NCBI GenBank assembly: GCA_030652805.1
Contig: JAUSPT010000074.1
Coordinates: 1 to 23,586 of the forward strand
DNA: 23,586 nt
Source of the DNA: a bacterium
Lineage (GTDB): Bacteria > JAHJDO01
Reading direction: 5' to 3'
Shown one piece after another: positions 15,161 to 23,462 of the stretch; position 1 is the first letter of the stretch, and each line of letters starts with the position of its first letter. The notes below the pieces were generated by a model. That model had not been told where the DNA came from. It saw only the letters and a program-made list of their open reading frames with translations, and did not search any database. The position numbers were made by a program, and so were the translations under genes.

Positions 15161-16867
15161 TTAAAGAATAAGATTAAGCATTCCTCCTACTATTAATACA
15201 GCCACAATCATAATTGCTGATGCTTTGAGCATATCTACAAATCCCAACTCCTTTACCAATGTGCTGAAAGTAGCTATACATGGGAAATACATTGTCAAGA
15301 CTACACTGGCTATTATCAATTGCTTCAGGTTAAGGGCTAAAGGCGCTAACATTCCAACAGCCACATCTTTACGCAAGAAGCCGACTAATAGCGCTCCTAT
15401 TGCTTCTTTTGGCAGTCCAAAAATTCCAGAAATAACAGGAGCAGTATATTTCCCCACGAATTGGATTATGCCCAATGTATAAAGTATGTTTACTATAAAT
15501 ACTCCCAAAAGAACAAAAGGGATCGCTTCTTTAATAAACCACTTCGTGCGAATCCCCGTTTTTTTCAGCAGATGTGTTAGGTAAGGTCTTCGGTAAGGTG
15601 GTATTTCCATAAATATCTCCGGTGACGTTCCGCTTACCAGGTGAGCCATTAAGATTCCAAGTACCAGCCAGACCACAAAGAGTGTTCCGTAAACAACGCC
15701 TAGTCCATATACCATGTGCTCGCCCATCAATCCCACTACCATGGCTTGCAAAGCCGCACATGGTACTGCAATAGATAACAGAGTCACCGCGATAAATCGC
15801 TCTCTTCTGGTAGCTAATATCCTGGTGGAGAGAATGCCGGGAACATTGCAGCCCAATCCCAGCATCATAGGTATTATTGCCAGACCATGTATACCTAAAC
15901 GATGCATCAGTCCGTCCACCAGAACAGCTAATCTGGGCAGATAGCCACAATCTTCTAAAACTGACAACATTATGTAAAAAGCAAAAACATAAGGCAATAC
16001 TGCCCCTATCGGAACAAATAGACCGGTAGTCAATAGTCCAAAGGACTGACCATAATCTATTTTGCCCTCTATCAGCTTACCAATTAAGATATCGTGGATA
16101 AGTCCATTAGATCCCAATATTGCAGACAGTTTCAGCAATATTGGTGTCCACAATTTTTCAAAAACAGGTTCAAATACATAACCAATAAGTCCTTCCCCAA
16201 TAAATCTGATAATTTTGAAAGTGAAGAATAATATCACTAGAGCTAATGGAATTGAGAAGACAGGAGTCGTTGAAATATCTCCTAATCTTTCCATTAAGGT
16301 ATGGTGGTGATGACTCAATTTCTGAACCTGACCTATAATATCTCCTATAACATGCCATTTTCCCTTATCTTTGTAATCAAACTTAGAAAATTTTGCCTCT
16401 TTCAGTCTCTCAGTCAGTTTTTTTATTCCCTCGCCTGTAACTGCGCAGATAGGGATACAGGGAACACCTAATATCTCTTCCAACTTTTGAAAATCAATGG
16501 TAATCCCTTTATGCTTGGTTTCATCCCAGAAGTTAAGCGCGATTATCATAGGTTTTTTCTTTTTTATTAATTGCATTGTGAGGTTAAGACCTTTTTCCAA
16601 ATTGGTGGCATCAACAACATTAATAACTATATCTCCCCCCTCAAGCATTCTAACTGCAACTTCTTCTGCTTTATCACCAGCATCTAAGGAATAAGTTCCC
16701 GGCACATCTATTACCATCATATCTTCTTCATCTATCCGCATTTTACCCTGTGTAAAATCAACTGTTGTACCTGGATAGTTGGAGATAATAACATTTGCAC
16801 CCGTTAGTCTATTGAAAACTACACTCTTGCCATTGTTGGGATTTCCCATAAGCAATATTTTTTTCAT
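15161..16867 (-). CDS. feoB: Ferrous iron transport protein B
   Basis: FeoB is a membrane protein with a cytoplasmic GTPase domain that imports Fe(II). The product (568 residues from ATG 16867) has G1 GNPNNGKS (8-15), the G2 region NYPGTTVDF, G3 DVPGTYSL, G4 LNFWDE (NxxD type), and G5 CAVTGEG. Membrane segments follow, containing the family hallmarks LEDCGYLPR and GLGCNVPGI, which form the gate/nucleoside-recognition domains. It is somewhat shorter than E. coli FeoB, as in many compact homologues, but looks intact to the last hydrophobic helix. The start overlaps the feoA stop (ATGA, 16864-16867); an in-frame ATG at 16888 would lie inside feoA. It is the last gene of the nadB-cobT operon, so a role in supplying a metal to B12 metabolism is conceivable, but sequence alone indicates iron. 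Confidence 0.93.
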   Translation of the reverse strand: MKKILLMGNPNNGKSVVFNRLTGANVIISNYPGTTVDFTQGKMRIDEEDMMVIDVPGTYSLDAGDKAEEVAVRMLEGGDIVINVVDATNLEKGLNLTMQLIKKKKPMIIALNFWDETKHKGITIDFQKLEEILGVPCIPICAVTGEGIKKLTERLKEAKFSKFDYKDKGKWHVIGDIIGQVQKLSHHHHTLMERLGDISTTPVFSIPLALVILFFTFKIIRFIGEGLIGYVFEPVFEKLWTPILLKLSAILGSNGLIHDILIGKLIEGKIDYGQSFGLLTTGLFVPIGAVLPYVFAFYIMLSVLEDCGYLPRLAVLVDGLMHRLGIHGLAIIPMMLGLGCNVPGILSTRILATRRERFIAVTLLSIAVPCAALQAMVVGLMGEHMVYGLGVVYGTLFVVWLVLGILMAHLVSGTSPEIFMEIPPYRRPYLTHLLKKTGIRTKWFIKEAIPFVLLGVFIVNILYTLGIIQFVGKYTAPVISGIFGLPKEAIGALLVGFLRKDVAVGMLAPLALNLKQLIIASVVLTMYFPCIATFSTLVKELGFVDMLKASAIMIVAVLIVGGMLNLIL

Positions 16868-17106
16868 GGTTGCTCTATCTCCACCCATATTCTCTGAGCC
16901 ATACCAAAACCCACAGCAGCCCTAGTATTCCCATGACTGATAATAACAGGTCCTCTCATTAATTGCCTGCTCACTTTCTTAATTCTTTTGCCAACCCTTA
17001 AACCAAGCGTATCAAGCCTGCGATTTACCCCGAATCCGCCTTCTATTTGAACTATTCTTCCACTTTGACCAGACCGCATATTAGCTAAAGAGATCGCTCC
17101 ATTCAT
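16864..17106 (-). CDS. feoA: Ferrous iron transport protein A
   Basis: A small cytoplasmic SH3-like protein of 80 residues that partners FeoB. Features include an opening with [20 protein letters not shown], the [14 protein letters not shown] segment and a final [11 protein letters not shown], all typical of FeoA, where the TLGL/GxxxG stretch builds the beta-barrel. GAGG lies 6 bases before the ATG. Both ends overlap neighbours by ATGA: with cobT upstream (17103-17106) and feoB downstream. That makes it a firm member of the cobalamin operon and not just an adjacent gene. Its exact role in FeoB regulation is unsettled in the family. Confidence 0.93.
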   Translation of the reverse strand: MNGAISLANMRSGQSGRIVQIEGGFGVNRRLDTLGLRVGKRIKKVSRQLMRGPVIISHGNTRAAVGFGMAQRIWVEIEQP

Positions 17107-18173
17107 TTTATTTCCTCTGACACTCCTGCATCTTCAAAAGTTGCCATTTCATTCAATATCTTTATTCCAGCTTCTATTACACTGATTCCAAGCGCTGCTC
17201 CTGTGCCTTCGCCCAGTCTCATGTTCAAATCCAAAATTGGATTAAGATTCATTCTACTGAGCATGTACTGATGTCCTGCTTCCACAGATTTGTGCGCTGC
17301 AAAAATATAATCCTTTACCTGAGGGCATAGTTCGTATGCAATAAGAGCGCCCGCTGTAGATATTAGTCCATCAATTACAACAGGAGTATTTGATGCCGCT
17401 GCCCCGAGCACACAGCCGCATAATCCACCAATTTCAAATCCGCCAACCTTTGCTAATACATCAATAGGATCTTTAGAATCAGGCTTATTAATATCCAATG
17501 CCTTTTTTATAACTCTAACTTTATTCTCAAATGCTTCATCTGAAATCCCTGTTCCCCGACCTGTGACTTTCTCAACTTCAATCCCTGAAAATGCTGCAAT
17601 CACTGCACTGCTTGGTGTAGTATTTCCTATTCCCATATCCCCTGTTCCCAATATGTCAATCCCGTGTTTTTTCCTTTCCATAAATACTTCTATCCCATTC
17701 TCTATAGATTCTACTGCTTCCTCTCTTGTCATTGCAGGGCCTTTTGTCATATTCTTAGTGCCAAACCCCACTTTTTTATCCATGAAATTTCGGATTTCGG
17801 ATTTCGGATTTCGGATTTCGGCAGCCACTCCCATATCAATGACAATTACCTTTGCTCCAACATGTCTTGCCAGAACATTAATACCTGCTCCTTCTCTTAA
17901 AAAATTATAGACCATTTGAGGCGTAACTTCCTGAGGGAACGCGCTAACCCCTTCTTCTACAACTCCATGATCTCCAGCCATTGTAAAAATCACTTTATTC
18001 CTGAATTCGGGTTTGAGACTTCCTGTGATTCCCACAACTTGTTTTGCAAACTCCTCCAATCTGCCAAGACTCCCTCTCGGTTTGGTAAGATTATCAAGTT
18101 TTCTCTGCGCTTCATCCATAAGTTTTATATCTAACGGCTTGATTTTACTAATTACCTGTTTGATTTTGTCCAT
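17103..18173 (-). CDS. cobT: Nicotinate-nucleotide:dimethylbenzimidazole phosphoribosyltransferase
   Basis: CobT joins the phosphoribosyl group of nicotinate mononucleotide to a lower-ligand base, giving alpha-ribazole phosphate for the B12 nucleotide loop. The 356-residue product has the family's [14 protein letters not shown] (28-41), [17 protein letters not shown] (64-80), [15 protein letters not shown] and, near the C-terminus, [12 protein letters not shown] with the catalytic glutamate. The length is normal. An oddity is residues 119-129, [11 protein letters not shown], encoded by five tandem copies of a heptamer. They occupy a variable loop just after VIDMGVAAE without breaking the frame. 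A start at ATG 18173 with AGGGAT upstream fits. It follows cbiB by 11 bases and couples to feoA. Confidence 0.96.
   Translation of the reverse strand: MDKIKQVISKIKPLDIKLMDEAQRKLDNLTKPRGSLGRLEEFAKQVVGITGSLKPEFRNKVIFTMAGDHGVVEEGVSAFPQEVTPQMVYNFLREGAGINVLARHVGAKVIVIDMGVAAEIRNPKSEIRNFMDKKVGFGTKNMTKGPAMTREEAVESIENGIEVFMERKKHGIDILGTGDMGIGNTTPSSAVIAAFSGIEVEKVTGRGTGISDEAFENKVRVIKKALDINKPDSKDPIDVLAKVGGFEIGGLCGCVLGAAASNTPVVIDGLISTAGALIAYELCPQVKDYIFAAHKSVEAGHQYMLSRMNLNPILDLNMRLGEGTGAALGISVIEAGIKILNEMATFEDAGVSEEIK
17787..17821. repeat. Five tandem ATTTCGG heptamers inside cobT
   Basis: Five exact copies of ATTTCGG (plus strand) fill positions 17787-17821, 35 bases. In the cobT frame they read [11 protein letters not shown] and keep the frame open, because three heptamers make seven codons and no stop arises. 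The sequence lies in a surface loop of the enzyme family. It looks like a simple-sequence repeat that spread into the gene. Confidence 0.95.
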
Positions 18174-18184
18174 GATTTAGATCC

Positions 18185-19135
18185 CTATTTTATTAACAGT
18201 TTTATACAGCACCCAAAAACTATTGACAATGCAGAACATGCATACATTATCCTTATAGAATCTTTTATATCTAAAAGCTCCAAAGGCTTCTCAGCATCGC
18301 CTATACAGGGTTTTCCAACCAGTTTTCCCTCATAATAATTTGCCCCTCCAAGTCTTATCCCAAGCGCTCCTGCAAATCCTGCTTCAGAAATACCGCTGTT
18401 TGGACTTGCATGCTTCTTCCTGTCCCTTAAAATTATCCTAATAGAATCACTGAATCCCTTTCCTGAAATAAACGAAGCTATTGGGATTAACAGCATTGAT
18501 ATTCGCGCAGGTATAAAATTAGCTATGTCATCCAGTTTTGCTGATGCCCATCCAAGATCTATATATCTCTTGTTCTTGTAGCCAACCATTGAATCAAGTG
18601 TATTTATTGCCTTGTACGCCATAGATAAAGGCGCTCCTCCAATAAATGCAAAAAAAACAGGGGAAATAATTCCATCTACTGTGTTCTCTGCCACAGTTTC
18701 CACACTGGCTCTTATAATTTCTCTCTCATTTAAGCCTTCAGTATCCCTTCCGACAATCCTTGCCAGATTCTCTCTTGCCAGAGATAAATTATTCCTATTT
18801 AGAGATGTATACACTCTGTTTGTTTCGATTGAGAGGTCTTTTGTCGACAACGAGACAAAAACAAAATAAATACTTACTATTATTCCTAGAATCACATGCA
18901 AGCGCGCTGCAAGCCCTATCAATATAAAAACAAAAAAATATGTTCCAACTACAACCAGAAATACAAGTATTATCCCAGCAACTTTTTTATTAGTTATAAC
19001 TTTTGTTATACCTTTTTCCAATATCTCTATTGCCTTGCCTATTAAGACAACTGGATGAGGAAGCCATTGAGGATCGCCTATAATCAAATCCAGAATATAT
19101 GCAAAAATTATTTGAATTGTAATGAAATATGTCAT
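18185..19135 (-). CDS. cbiB: Adenosylcobinamide-phosphate synthase CbiB
   Basis: CbiB attaches (R)-1-aminopropanol phosphate to adenosylcobyric acid in the membrane, giving adenosylcobinamide phosphate. The 316-residue, multi-helix membrane protein shows the family's DLIIGDPQWLPHPVVLIG at the start, ARIVGRDTEGLNEREIIRASVETVAEN in mid-protein, YKAINTLDSMVGYKN, and a final SPNSGISEAGFAGALGIRLGG. All conserved blocks are present at normal length. The ATG overlaps the cobD stop codon (ATGA, 19132-19135). Its partners CobD and PduX, which make the aminopropanol phosphate, lie directly upstream, so the three form a single functional unit. Confidence 0.96.
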   Translation of the reverse strand: MTYFITIQIIFAYILDLIIGDPQWLPHPVVLIGKAIEILEKGITKVITNKKVAGIILVFLVVVGTYFFVFILIGLAARLHVILGIIVSIYFVFVSLSTKDLSIETNRVYTSLNRNNLSLARENLARIVGRDTEGLNEREIIRASVETVAENTVDGIISPVFFAFIGGAPLSMAYKAINTLDSMVGYKNKRYIDLGWASAKLDDIANFIPARISMLLIPIASFISGKGFSDSIRIILRDRKKHASPNSGISEAGFAGALGIRLGGANYYEGKLVGKPCIGDAEKPLELLDIKDSIRIMYACSALSIVFGCCIKLLIK

Positions 19136-20193
19136 CCGAATATATTTCTAAGAGCCTTAATTAAGAGTTTATTTTTGCCTCTTTTCTTAACTGCCACTCT
19201 CACAAACGAGCTGTCCAGCCCCCTGAAATTGCCGCAGTTTCTTACAACAATCCTGTCCTTTATAAGAAGTTCCTCCAAATCTTTAGTACGAATACCAGAT
19301 GTAAATAAAATAAAGTTTGTACATGAGTCAAATACCTTTATAGATTTTATCTTTTTTAATTCGGAAGACAGAAAATTTTGTTCCTTAATCAAAATTCTTT
19401 TGCTTTTTTCAATATATTCTGAGTCAGCTAATAAATAAGAGCCTGCAATTTGAGCAAGTGTATTTACAGACCATGTAGGCTGAAATTTTTTTATCTTTGC
19501 GCTTAAGCGAGCAGACGCTACTCCGAAGCCAAGCCTTAATCCTGGAATCCCAAGAAACTTTGTCAATGACCTTACAACAAAAAGATTTTGCTGCCTTTGA
19601 GCTCTTGCAACTAAACTCTCTTCCTCAATCAAATCTATAAATGCCTCATCAATTACTACAAAGACATTATGTCGCTTGGCAATATCCAGCACATTATAAA
19701 GTGTATTGCGAGATATCTTCTGACCTGTTGGATTATTCGGATTACAGATAAAGAGGACTTCAACGCTCTTAATAAGACTTCTTATAGCCTGCAATTCTAA
19801 CTTAAATCCTTCCTTCTCTTCCAGCTTTATGAATTTAATATCACAACCAATGTTTGACAATGCTTTCTCATATTCTGAAAACGTAGGAATAATAATAGCT
19901 GCCTTTTTGGGATGCAGCAAGTAGCATATAAGGTATATTAGTTCTGTTGCCCCATTAGACGGAACCAAACATGTTCTCTTAATATTATACCTATCTGAGA
20001 TTGCACTTATCAACTGGTTACAATCAGGATCAGGATACATGCGGATTTTATTAAAATCTTCTTTCAGAATCCGCTTCAGTCCATCTGGAAAGTAAAGGGG
20101 ATTTATATTTGCGCTAAAGTCAACTATTTCATCAAGCGCTATATTGTACTTTTTACTAATTCGGTATAAGTTGCCGCCGTGTTGAGGTTTCAA
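19132..20193 (-). CDS. cobD: L-threonine-O-3-phosphate decarboxylase CobD
   Basis: A PLP-dependent class I/II aminotransferase-fold enzyme which decarboxylates L-threonine phosphate to aminopropanol phosphate for CbiB. The N-terminal HGGNLYRISKKY is characteristic of CobD and distinguishes it from histidinol-phosphate aminotransferase. NPNNPTG (151-157), the D182 that binds the PLP nitrogen (VVIDEAF), and K212 in SLTKFLGIPGLRLGF complete the active site. It is 353 residues, a usual length. The start is a TTG (20191-20193) with a strong GGAGGAGAA site about 6 bases upstream. The gene overlaps the end of pduX by 38 bases, a larger overlap than elsewhere in the operon. The next in-frame ATG would be at residue 52, inside the fold, so the TTG is well supported. 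Confidence 0.93.
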   Translation of the reverse strand: MKPQHGGNLYRISKKYNIALDEIVDFSANINPLYFPDGLKRILKEDFNKIRMYPDPDCNQLISAISDRYNIKRTCLVPSNGATELIYLICYLLHPKKAAIIIPTFSEYEKALSNIGCDIKFIKLEEKEGFKLELQAIRSLIKSVEVLFICNPNNPTGQKISRNTLYNVLDIAKRHNVFVVIDEAFIDLIEEESLVARAQRQQNLFVVRSLTKFLGIPGLRLGFGVASARLSAKIKKFQPTWSVNTLAQIAGSYLLADSEYIEKSKRILIKEQNFLSSELKKIKSIKVFDSCTNFILFTSGIRTKDLEELLIKDRIVVRNCGNFRGLDSSFVRVAVKKRGKNKLLIKALRNIFG

Positions 20194-21061
20194 CTAGTTC
20201 TCCTCCCCCATTTACAAGTTTAGTAATATAAAAGGTTAACTTTGCCTTAAATCTTTTTTCTATTCTGCAAACAACTGTCTGCATATCAACCTGACCTGGG
20301 GAAAACAAAATACCAACAACTGTTCCACTATGAGCAGTATTAATTCCGCAAGCTCCTAATTCATTTGCGATTTTCATAAGATCCGTAAGCTCTCTTTTAT
20401 ACAGAATTTTCTGATTGAATTCAGCGCTCATTGTTGCGCCTTTTCCAAGCATATGTATGTCTTTTTTTCTGATTCCGCCTTTAACAAGCTCATAAGCCTC
20501 TCTTAACTCTAAAGCATTATTGAATTTCTTCAATATTTCATTACGTCTGGAATTAAACTCAAGAGTATTGACTCTTCCACCTAAATCAATAATTAATATA
20601 TCCATCTCAGGCGGAATTCCAATATATTCCACTATAGAACCGCCTACATGATCAAAAACAACTATATCTTCAAACATCAACCCATCTGTTGGCTCAATAG
20701 AAACTGCTATTCTGGCAATTTCCAAAGGGGTTATATCTCTGTCTAAAGCCTTCGCTGTAGCAATGCAGGTTCCAATTATATCTGAGGTGCTGCTGCTCAT
20801 ACCTTTTTCCTGTGGAATTTCAGAATTGATACATATTTCCCCGCCGCATTTATGCATGCCAAAACAATCCAGAACCTTTCTCATGGCCTCGCAGGATTTA
20901 TACTTATCGTCCGGAGCCTTTATTCTGGAATTTGATTCATCTATATTGATCTCAACATATGAATAGACATTTACAGGGCATGTTATAAGAAGATGCGTCC
21001 CGTCAAGCACACCCTGCCACAATTCTCCACATGAACCAGGAACTTTTACTACTGCTTTCAT
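20156..21061 (-). CDS. pduX: L-threonine kinase, PduX-type GHMP kinase
   Basis: PduX phosphorylates L-threonine to L-threonine O-3-phosphate, the substrate of CobD, in B12 assembly and salvage. The 301-residue product is a GHMP-family kinase. KVPGSCGELWQG at the N-terminus is typical of PduX and related enzymes. The ATP-binding motif is IPQEKGMSSSTSD (82-94), and the C-terminal glycine motif is TAHSGTVVGILF. Identification rests on the direct link to cobD and cbiB; by motif alone a homoserine kinase-like role could not be excluded. The ATG at 21061 is 28 bases after nadB, with only weak AGAGAG upstream, and its last 12 codons are shared with the cobD start region. Confidence 0.9.
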   Translation of the reverse strand: MKAVVKVPGSCGELWQGVLDGTHLLITCPVNVYSYVEINIDESNSRIKAPDDKYKSCEAMRKVLDCFGMHKCGGEICINSEIPQEKGMSSSTSDIIGTCIATAKALDRDITPLEIARIAVSIEPTDGLMFEDIVVFDHVGGSIVEYIGIPPEMDILIIDLGGRVNTLEFNSRRNEILKKFNNALELREAYELVKGGIRKKDIHMLGKGATMSAEFNQKILYKRELTDLMKIANELGACGINTAHSGTVVGILFSPGQVDMQTVVCRIEKRFKAKLTFYITKLVNGGGELVETSTRRQLIPN

Positions 21062-21089
21062 AATTTTTTATTTCTCTCTGTGCATTTTT

Positions 21090-22706
21090 TTAACTTATAA
21101 CTTCATAGCCCTTTTCAAAAGACAATTTTATGTGTCTCTTCTGCCATTTTGTATCATTCTGTTTTGGATAATCTGTGCGATAGTGGACACCTCTGGTCTC
21201 TTTCCTGATAAGAGCCGCTTTCTGGACAAGCCCTGCTACAAGAAGCATATTTTGAAATTCCCAATCCCTGATATCTGAAAATTCTTTCCTCATTACATAT
21301 GAAGACCAAAAATTAATTTCTTTCTGAGCTGCCAAAAGACCTGCCTCATCTCTTTCAATACCCACATACCTTGTCATTAAACTTTTCAGGGAAGCCTTGA
21401 GATCTCCTATATCCAGTTTTCTTGCGCTAACTGGGTCTAACACATTGCTTATATCCGGAGTTCTGTCAAATCGCTTTTCACAATCTATATCCTTACCTGC
21501 AGATTGCCCTGCTCTATAACCAAAAACAAGTCCTTCAAGGAGAGAATTGCTCGCCAGTCTGTTAGCGCCATGAACTCCTGAAGAAGCTGTCTCTCCACAT
21601 GCATATAGATTTTGAATATTAGTTTTCCCATTTTCGTCTATTTTAATTCCTCCTATCATATAATGAGCAGTAGGCCGAACAGGTATAAAATCCTCTTTAA
21701 TATCTATGCCAAAAGAAGAACAGACCTCCATTATATTTGGGAAACGATTTTCTATTAACTTATAACTTAAGTGCGTAAGGTCTAAATAGACACGTGTATC
21801 AGCAGTTTTTCTCATCTCTTCCAGAATTGATCTTGACATCACGTCACGAGGAGCCAGCTCTCCATCCTTATGGTACTTAAACATAAATCTTTCACCATGC
21901 TTGTTTCTCAAGACTCCGCCTTCACCTCTAACTGCCTCAGAGATTAATGTGCGTGATAGACCTGCTACATATAAAGTAGTAGGATGAAACTGAACAAATT
22001 CCATATCTATAAGCTTAGCTCCCGCTCTATAGGCAAGCGCCATGCCGCATCCTGTAACAACAGGGGAATTTGTTGTCTCACGATAAACCTGTCCAATTCC
22101 GCCTGTGGCTAATATTACTTTCCGTGCATAAACTATCTTTCGCTCATTATTTTTCACATTAACAATAGCGCCAAAACAAGTTCCGTCTCTATGAAGTAAA
22201 TCTATGACAAAAGCATATTCTAAAATCTTAATATTAGCGTTCTGTTTGACTTTCGCTATCAGTGCCCTTTCTAATTCTGCACCCGTAGCATCACCTTTTG
22301 CATGAATCACTCTTCGTATGCTATGGCCTGCTTCTCGAGTAAAAGAGATTTGTTTCCCATCTCTGTCAAATTCCGCTCCCCATTGGATCAATTCCTTGAT
22401 ACGAGCAGGTCCTTCTTCTACTATTATTTTGACCATCTTCTCGTTGCATAACCCGCAACCAACTCTTAATGTATCTTCTATATGCCCCTCAGGCGAATCA
22501 TCCTTTGATAACGCCACAGCTATTCCACCCTGCGCTTTTTGGGTGTTGTTTTCGCTGAGCTTATCCTTTGTTATTATAGTCACTTCTCCATATTTTGCCG
22601 CTTGAATAGCAGCAGAGAGTCCAGCTACCCCGCTTCCAATAATTAAAATATCAGTTTTGATAGATGGCAGGTCTTTTGAATTGAAGGATGTGAGGAATTT
22701 ATTCAT
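21090..22706 (-). CDS. nadB: L-aspartate oxidase
   Basis: NadB oxidises L-aspartate to iminoaspartate, the first step of bacterial NAD synthesis. The protein (538 residues from ATG 22706) has the FAD-binding DILIIGSGVAGLSAA, the NTQKAQGGIAVAL loop, HSIRRVIHAKGDATG and the catalytic-region LAPRDVMSRSI. It also has the closing FAD segment HGANRLASNSLLEGLVFG and a C-terminal helical domain. It is close to fumarate reductase flavoproteins, but the QGGIA and GANRLASNSLLE features and the length mark NadB. I choose ATG 22706, since a consensus promoter ends 7 bases before it; the frame also holds ATG 22715 and TTG 22742, both overlapping that promoter. It leads the operon and, through quinolinate, ultimately feeds the nicotinate mononucleotide used by CobT. 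NadA and NadC are not in the window. Confidence 0.94.
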   Translation of the reverse strand: MNKFLTSFNSKDLPSIKTDILIIGSGVAGLSAAIQAAKYGEVTIITKDKLSENNTQKAQGGIAVALSKDDSPEGHIEDTLRVGCGLCNEKMVKIIVEEGPARIKELIQWGAEFDRDGKQISFTREAGHSIRRVIHAKGDATGAELERALIAKVKQNANIKILEYAFVIDLLHRDGTCFGAIVNVKNNERKIVYARKVILATGGIGQVYRETTNSPVVTGCGMALAYRAGAKLIDMEFVQFHPTTLYVAGLSRTLISEAVRGEGGVLRNKHGERFMFKYHKDGELAPRDVMSRSILEEMRKTADTRVYLDLTHLSYKLIENRFPNIMEVCSSFGIDIKEDFIPVRPTAHYMIGGIKIDENGKTNIQNLYACGETASSGVHGANRLASNSLLEGLVFGYRAGQSAGKDIDCEKRFDRTPDISNVLDPVSARKLDIGDLKASLKSLMTRYVGIERDEAGLLAAQKEINFWSSYVMRKEFSDIRDWEFQNMLLVAGLVQKAALIRKETRGVHYRTDYPKQNDTKWQKRHIKLSFEKGYEVIS

Positions 22707-22713
22707 AAGCCGC

Positions 22714-22742
22714 ATTCTACATTGCCTATAAAACAGTGTCAA
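22714..22742 (-). promoter_or_regulatory. Promoter of the nadB-pduX-cobD-cbiB-cobT-feoAB operon
   Basis: Minus-strand TTGACA (22737-22742, perfect -35) and TAGAAT (22714-22719, five of six) are 17 bases apart. Seven bases separate the -10 box from ATG 22704-22706, so transcription should begin at the start codon. No Shine-Dalgarno sequence precedes that ATG, consistent with a leaderless message. There is no room for a riboswitch here. Confidence 0.7.
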
Positions 22743-22760
22743 ATATGAAGATAATTACAG

Positions 22761-23459
22761 TTAAGCAGAAACAGCCTCGCATGTGTAAATTCGGTAGTGC
22801 AAGTTCGCCTGAAATCCGGACGGAATGAGTTGAAAGACGTCTTTCATCACGCCGAATTCTTTCACCATTATATCGCGTATATAAGCGATATCACTTGTGT
22901 TCAGAGCATACCTCTGGCCCAATTCATCCGAGGTCAATAGGAGCGAACGCGCAGGAATCGTATCCGTTACGCGCCAGCGGGAATCCGTCATGTGTCTCTG
23001 CAAGTCTTTAACCGTGGGATACCATTTGTTAGTACGCATGTGTCTATACAGCGCATTGAGGCAGACAGCTTCTTCCTCGTTGTCAAACGATGCAGTCTGA
23101 TGCACAAAAAACTCGCCTGCTTTTGCCTGACTGCGAAGATAGCGCAATAAAGGCGACAAACCATCTTTCCCGAAGTAGTGGAGAACGGACCGCATAATGA
23201 ATAAAACCCGTCCATCTTTGGACGCAACATCACTGCGCCTGAACTTATCTACTGAGGTGCAGACAGAGGAAATGTTTTTCTTATTTGACAAAGCAAGTTG
23301 GGCATCTGAGCAGTCAATGTTCACAAGAAATGTATCAGCTCCGATTCCCTGCGCTCTCAACTGAGACAGCAGAAAACCCGTTCCTCCCCCTAAGTCCACA
23401 ACCACATTCGCCGGAGATTTTACCAGAATGTTTTTTATTGTTTTGACGTAACAGTTTAG
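22761..23459 (-). pseudogene. 5'-truncated class I SAM-dependent methyltransferase
   Basis: The 214-codon frame from GTG 23405 starts at the glycine-rich SAM site (VVDLGGGTG) and continues through a methyltransferase fold: a VNIDCSD segment for the adenosine ribose, VLFIMRSVLHYF as motif IV, and a C-terminal part. A class I fold should have residues before this site, and the reading frame does extend 18 codons further (ending ...LVKSPAN before VVVDLG) to an in-frame TAG at 23460-23462. That extension has no ATG, GTG or TTG start. The likeliest reading is that the N-terminal domain was lost or frameshifted, leaving a remnant; an intact gene using a rare start is possible. G+C content is clearly above that of nadB next door, suggesting a foreign origin. 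The target substrate is unknown. Confidence 0.6.
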
Positions 23460-23462
23460 CTA

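Noticed and set aside
15531-15950. Minus-strand frame of 139 codons within feoB
   Set aside because: Out-of-frame shadow of feoB, which is continuous and has family motifs through this stretch.
16868-16888. Longer FeoB start at ATG 16888
   Set aside because: The added residues lie inside feoA, and ATG 16867 starts just before the G1 motif with an ATGA overlap.
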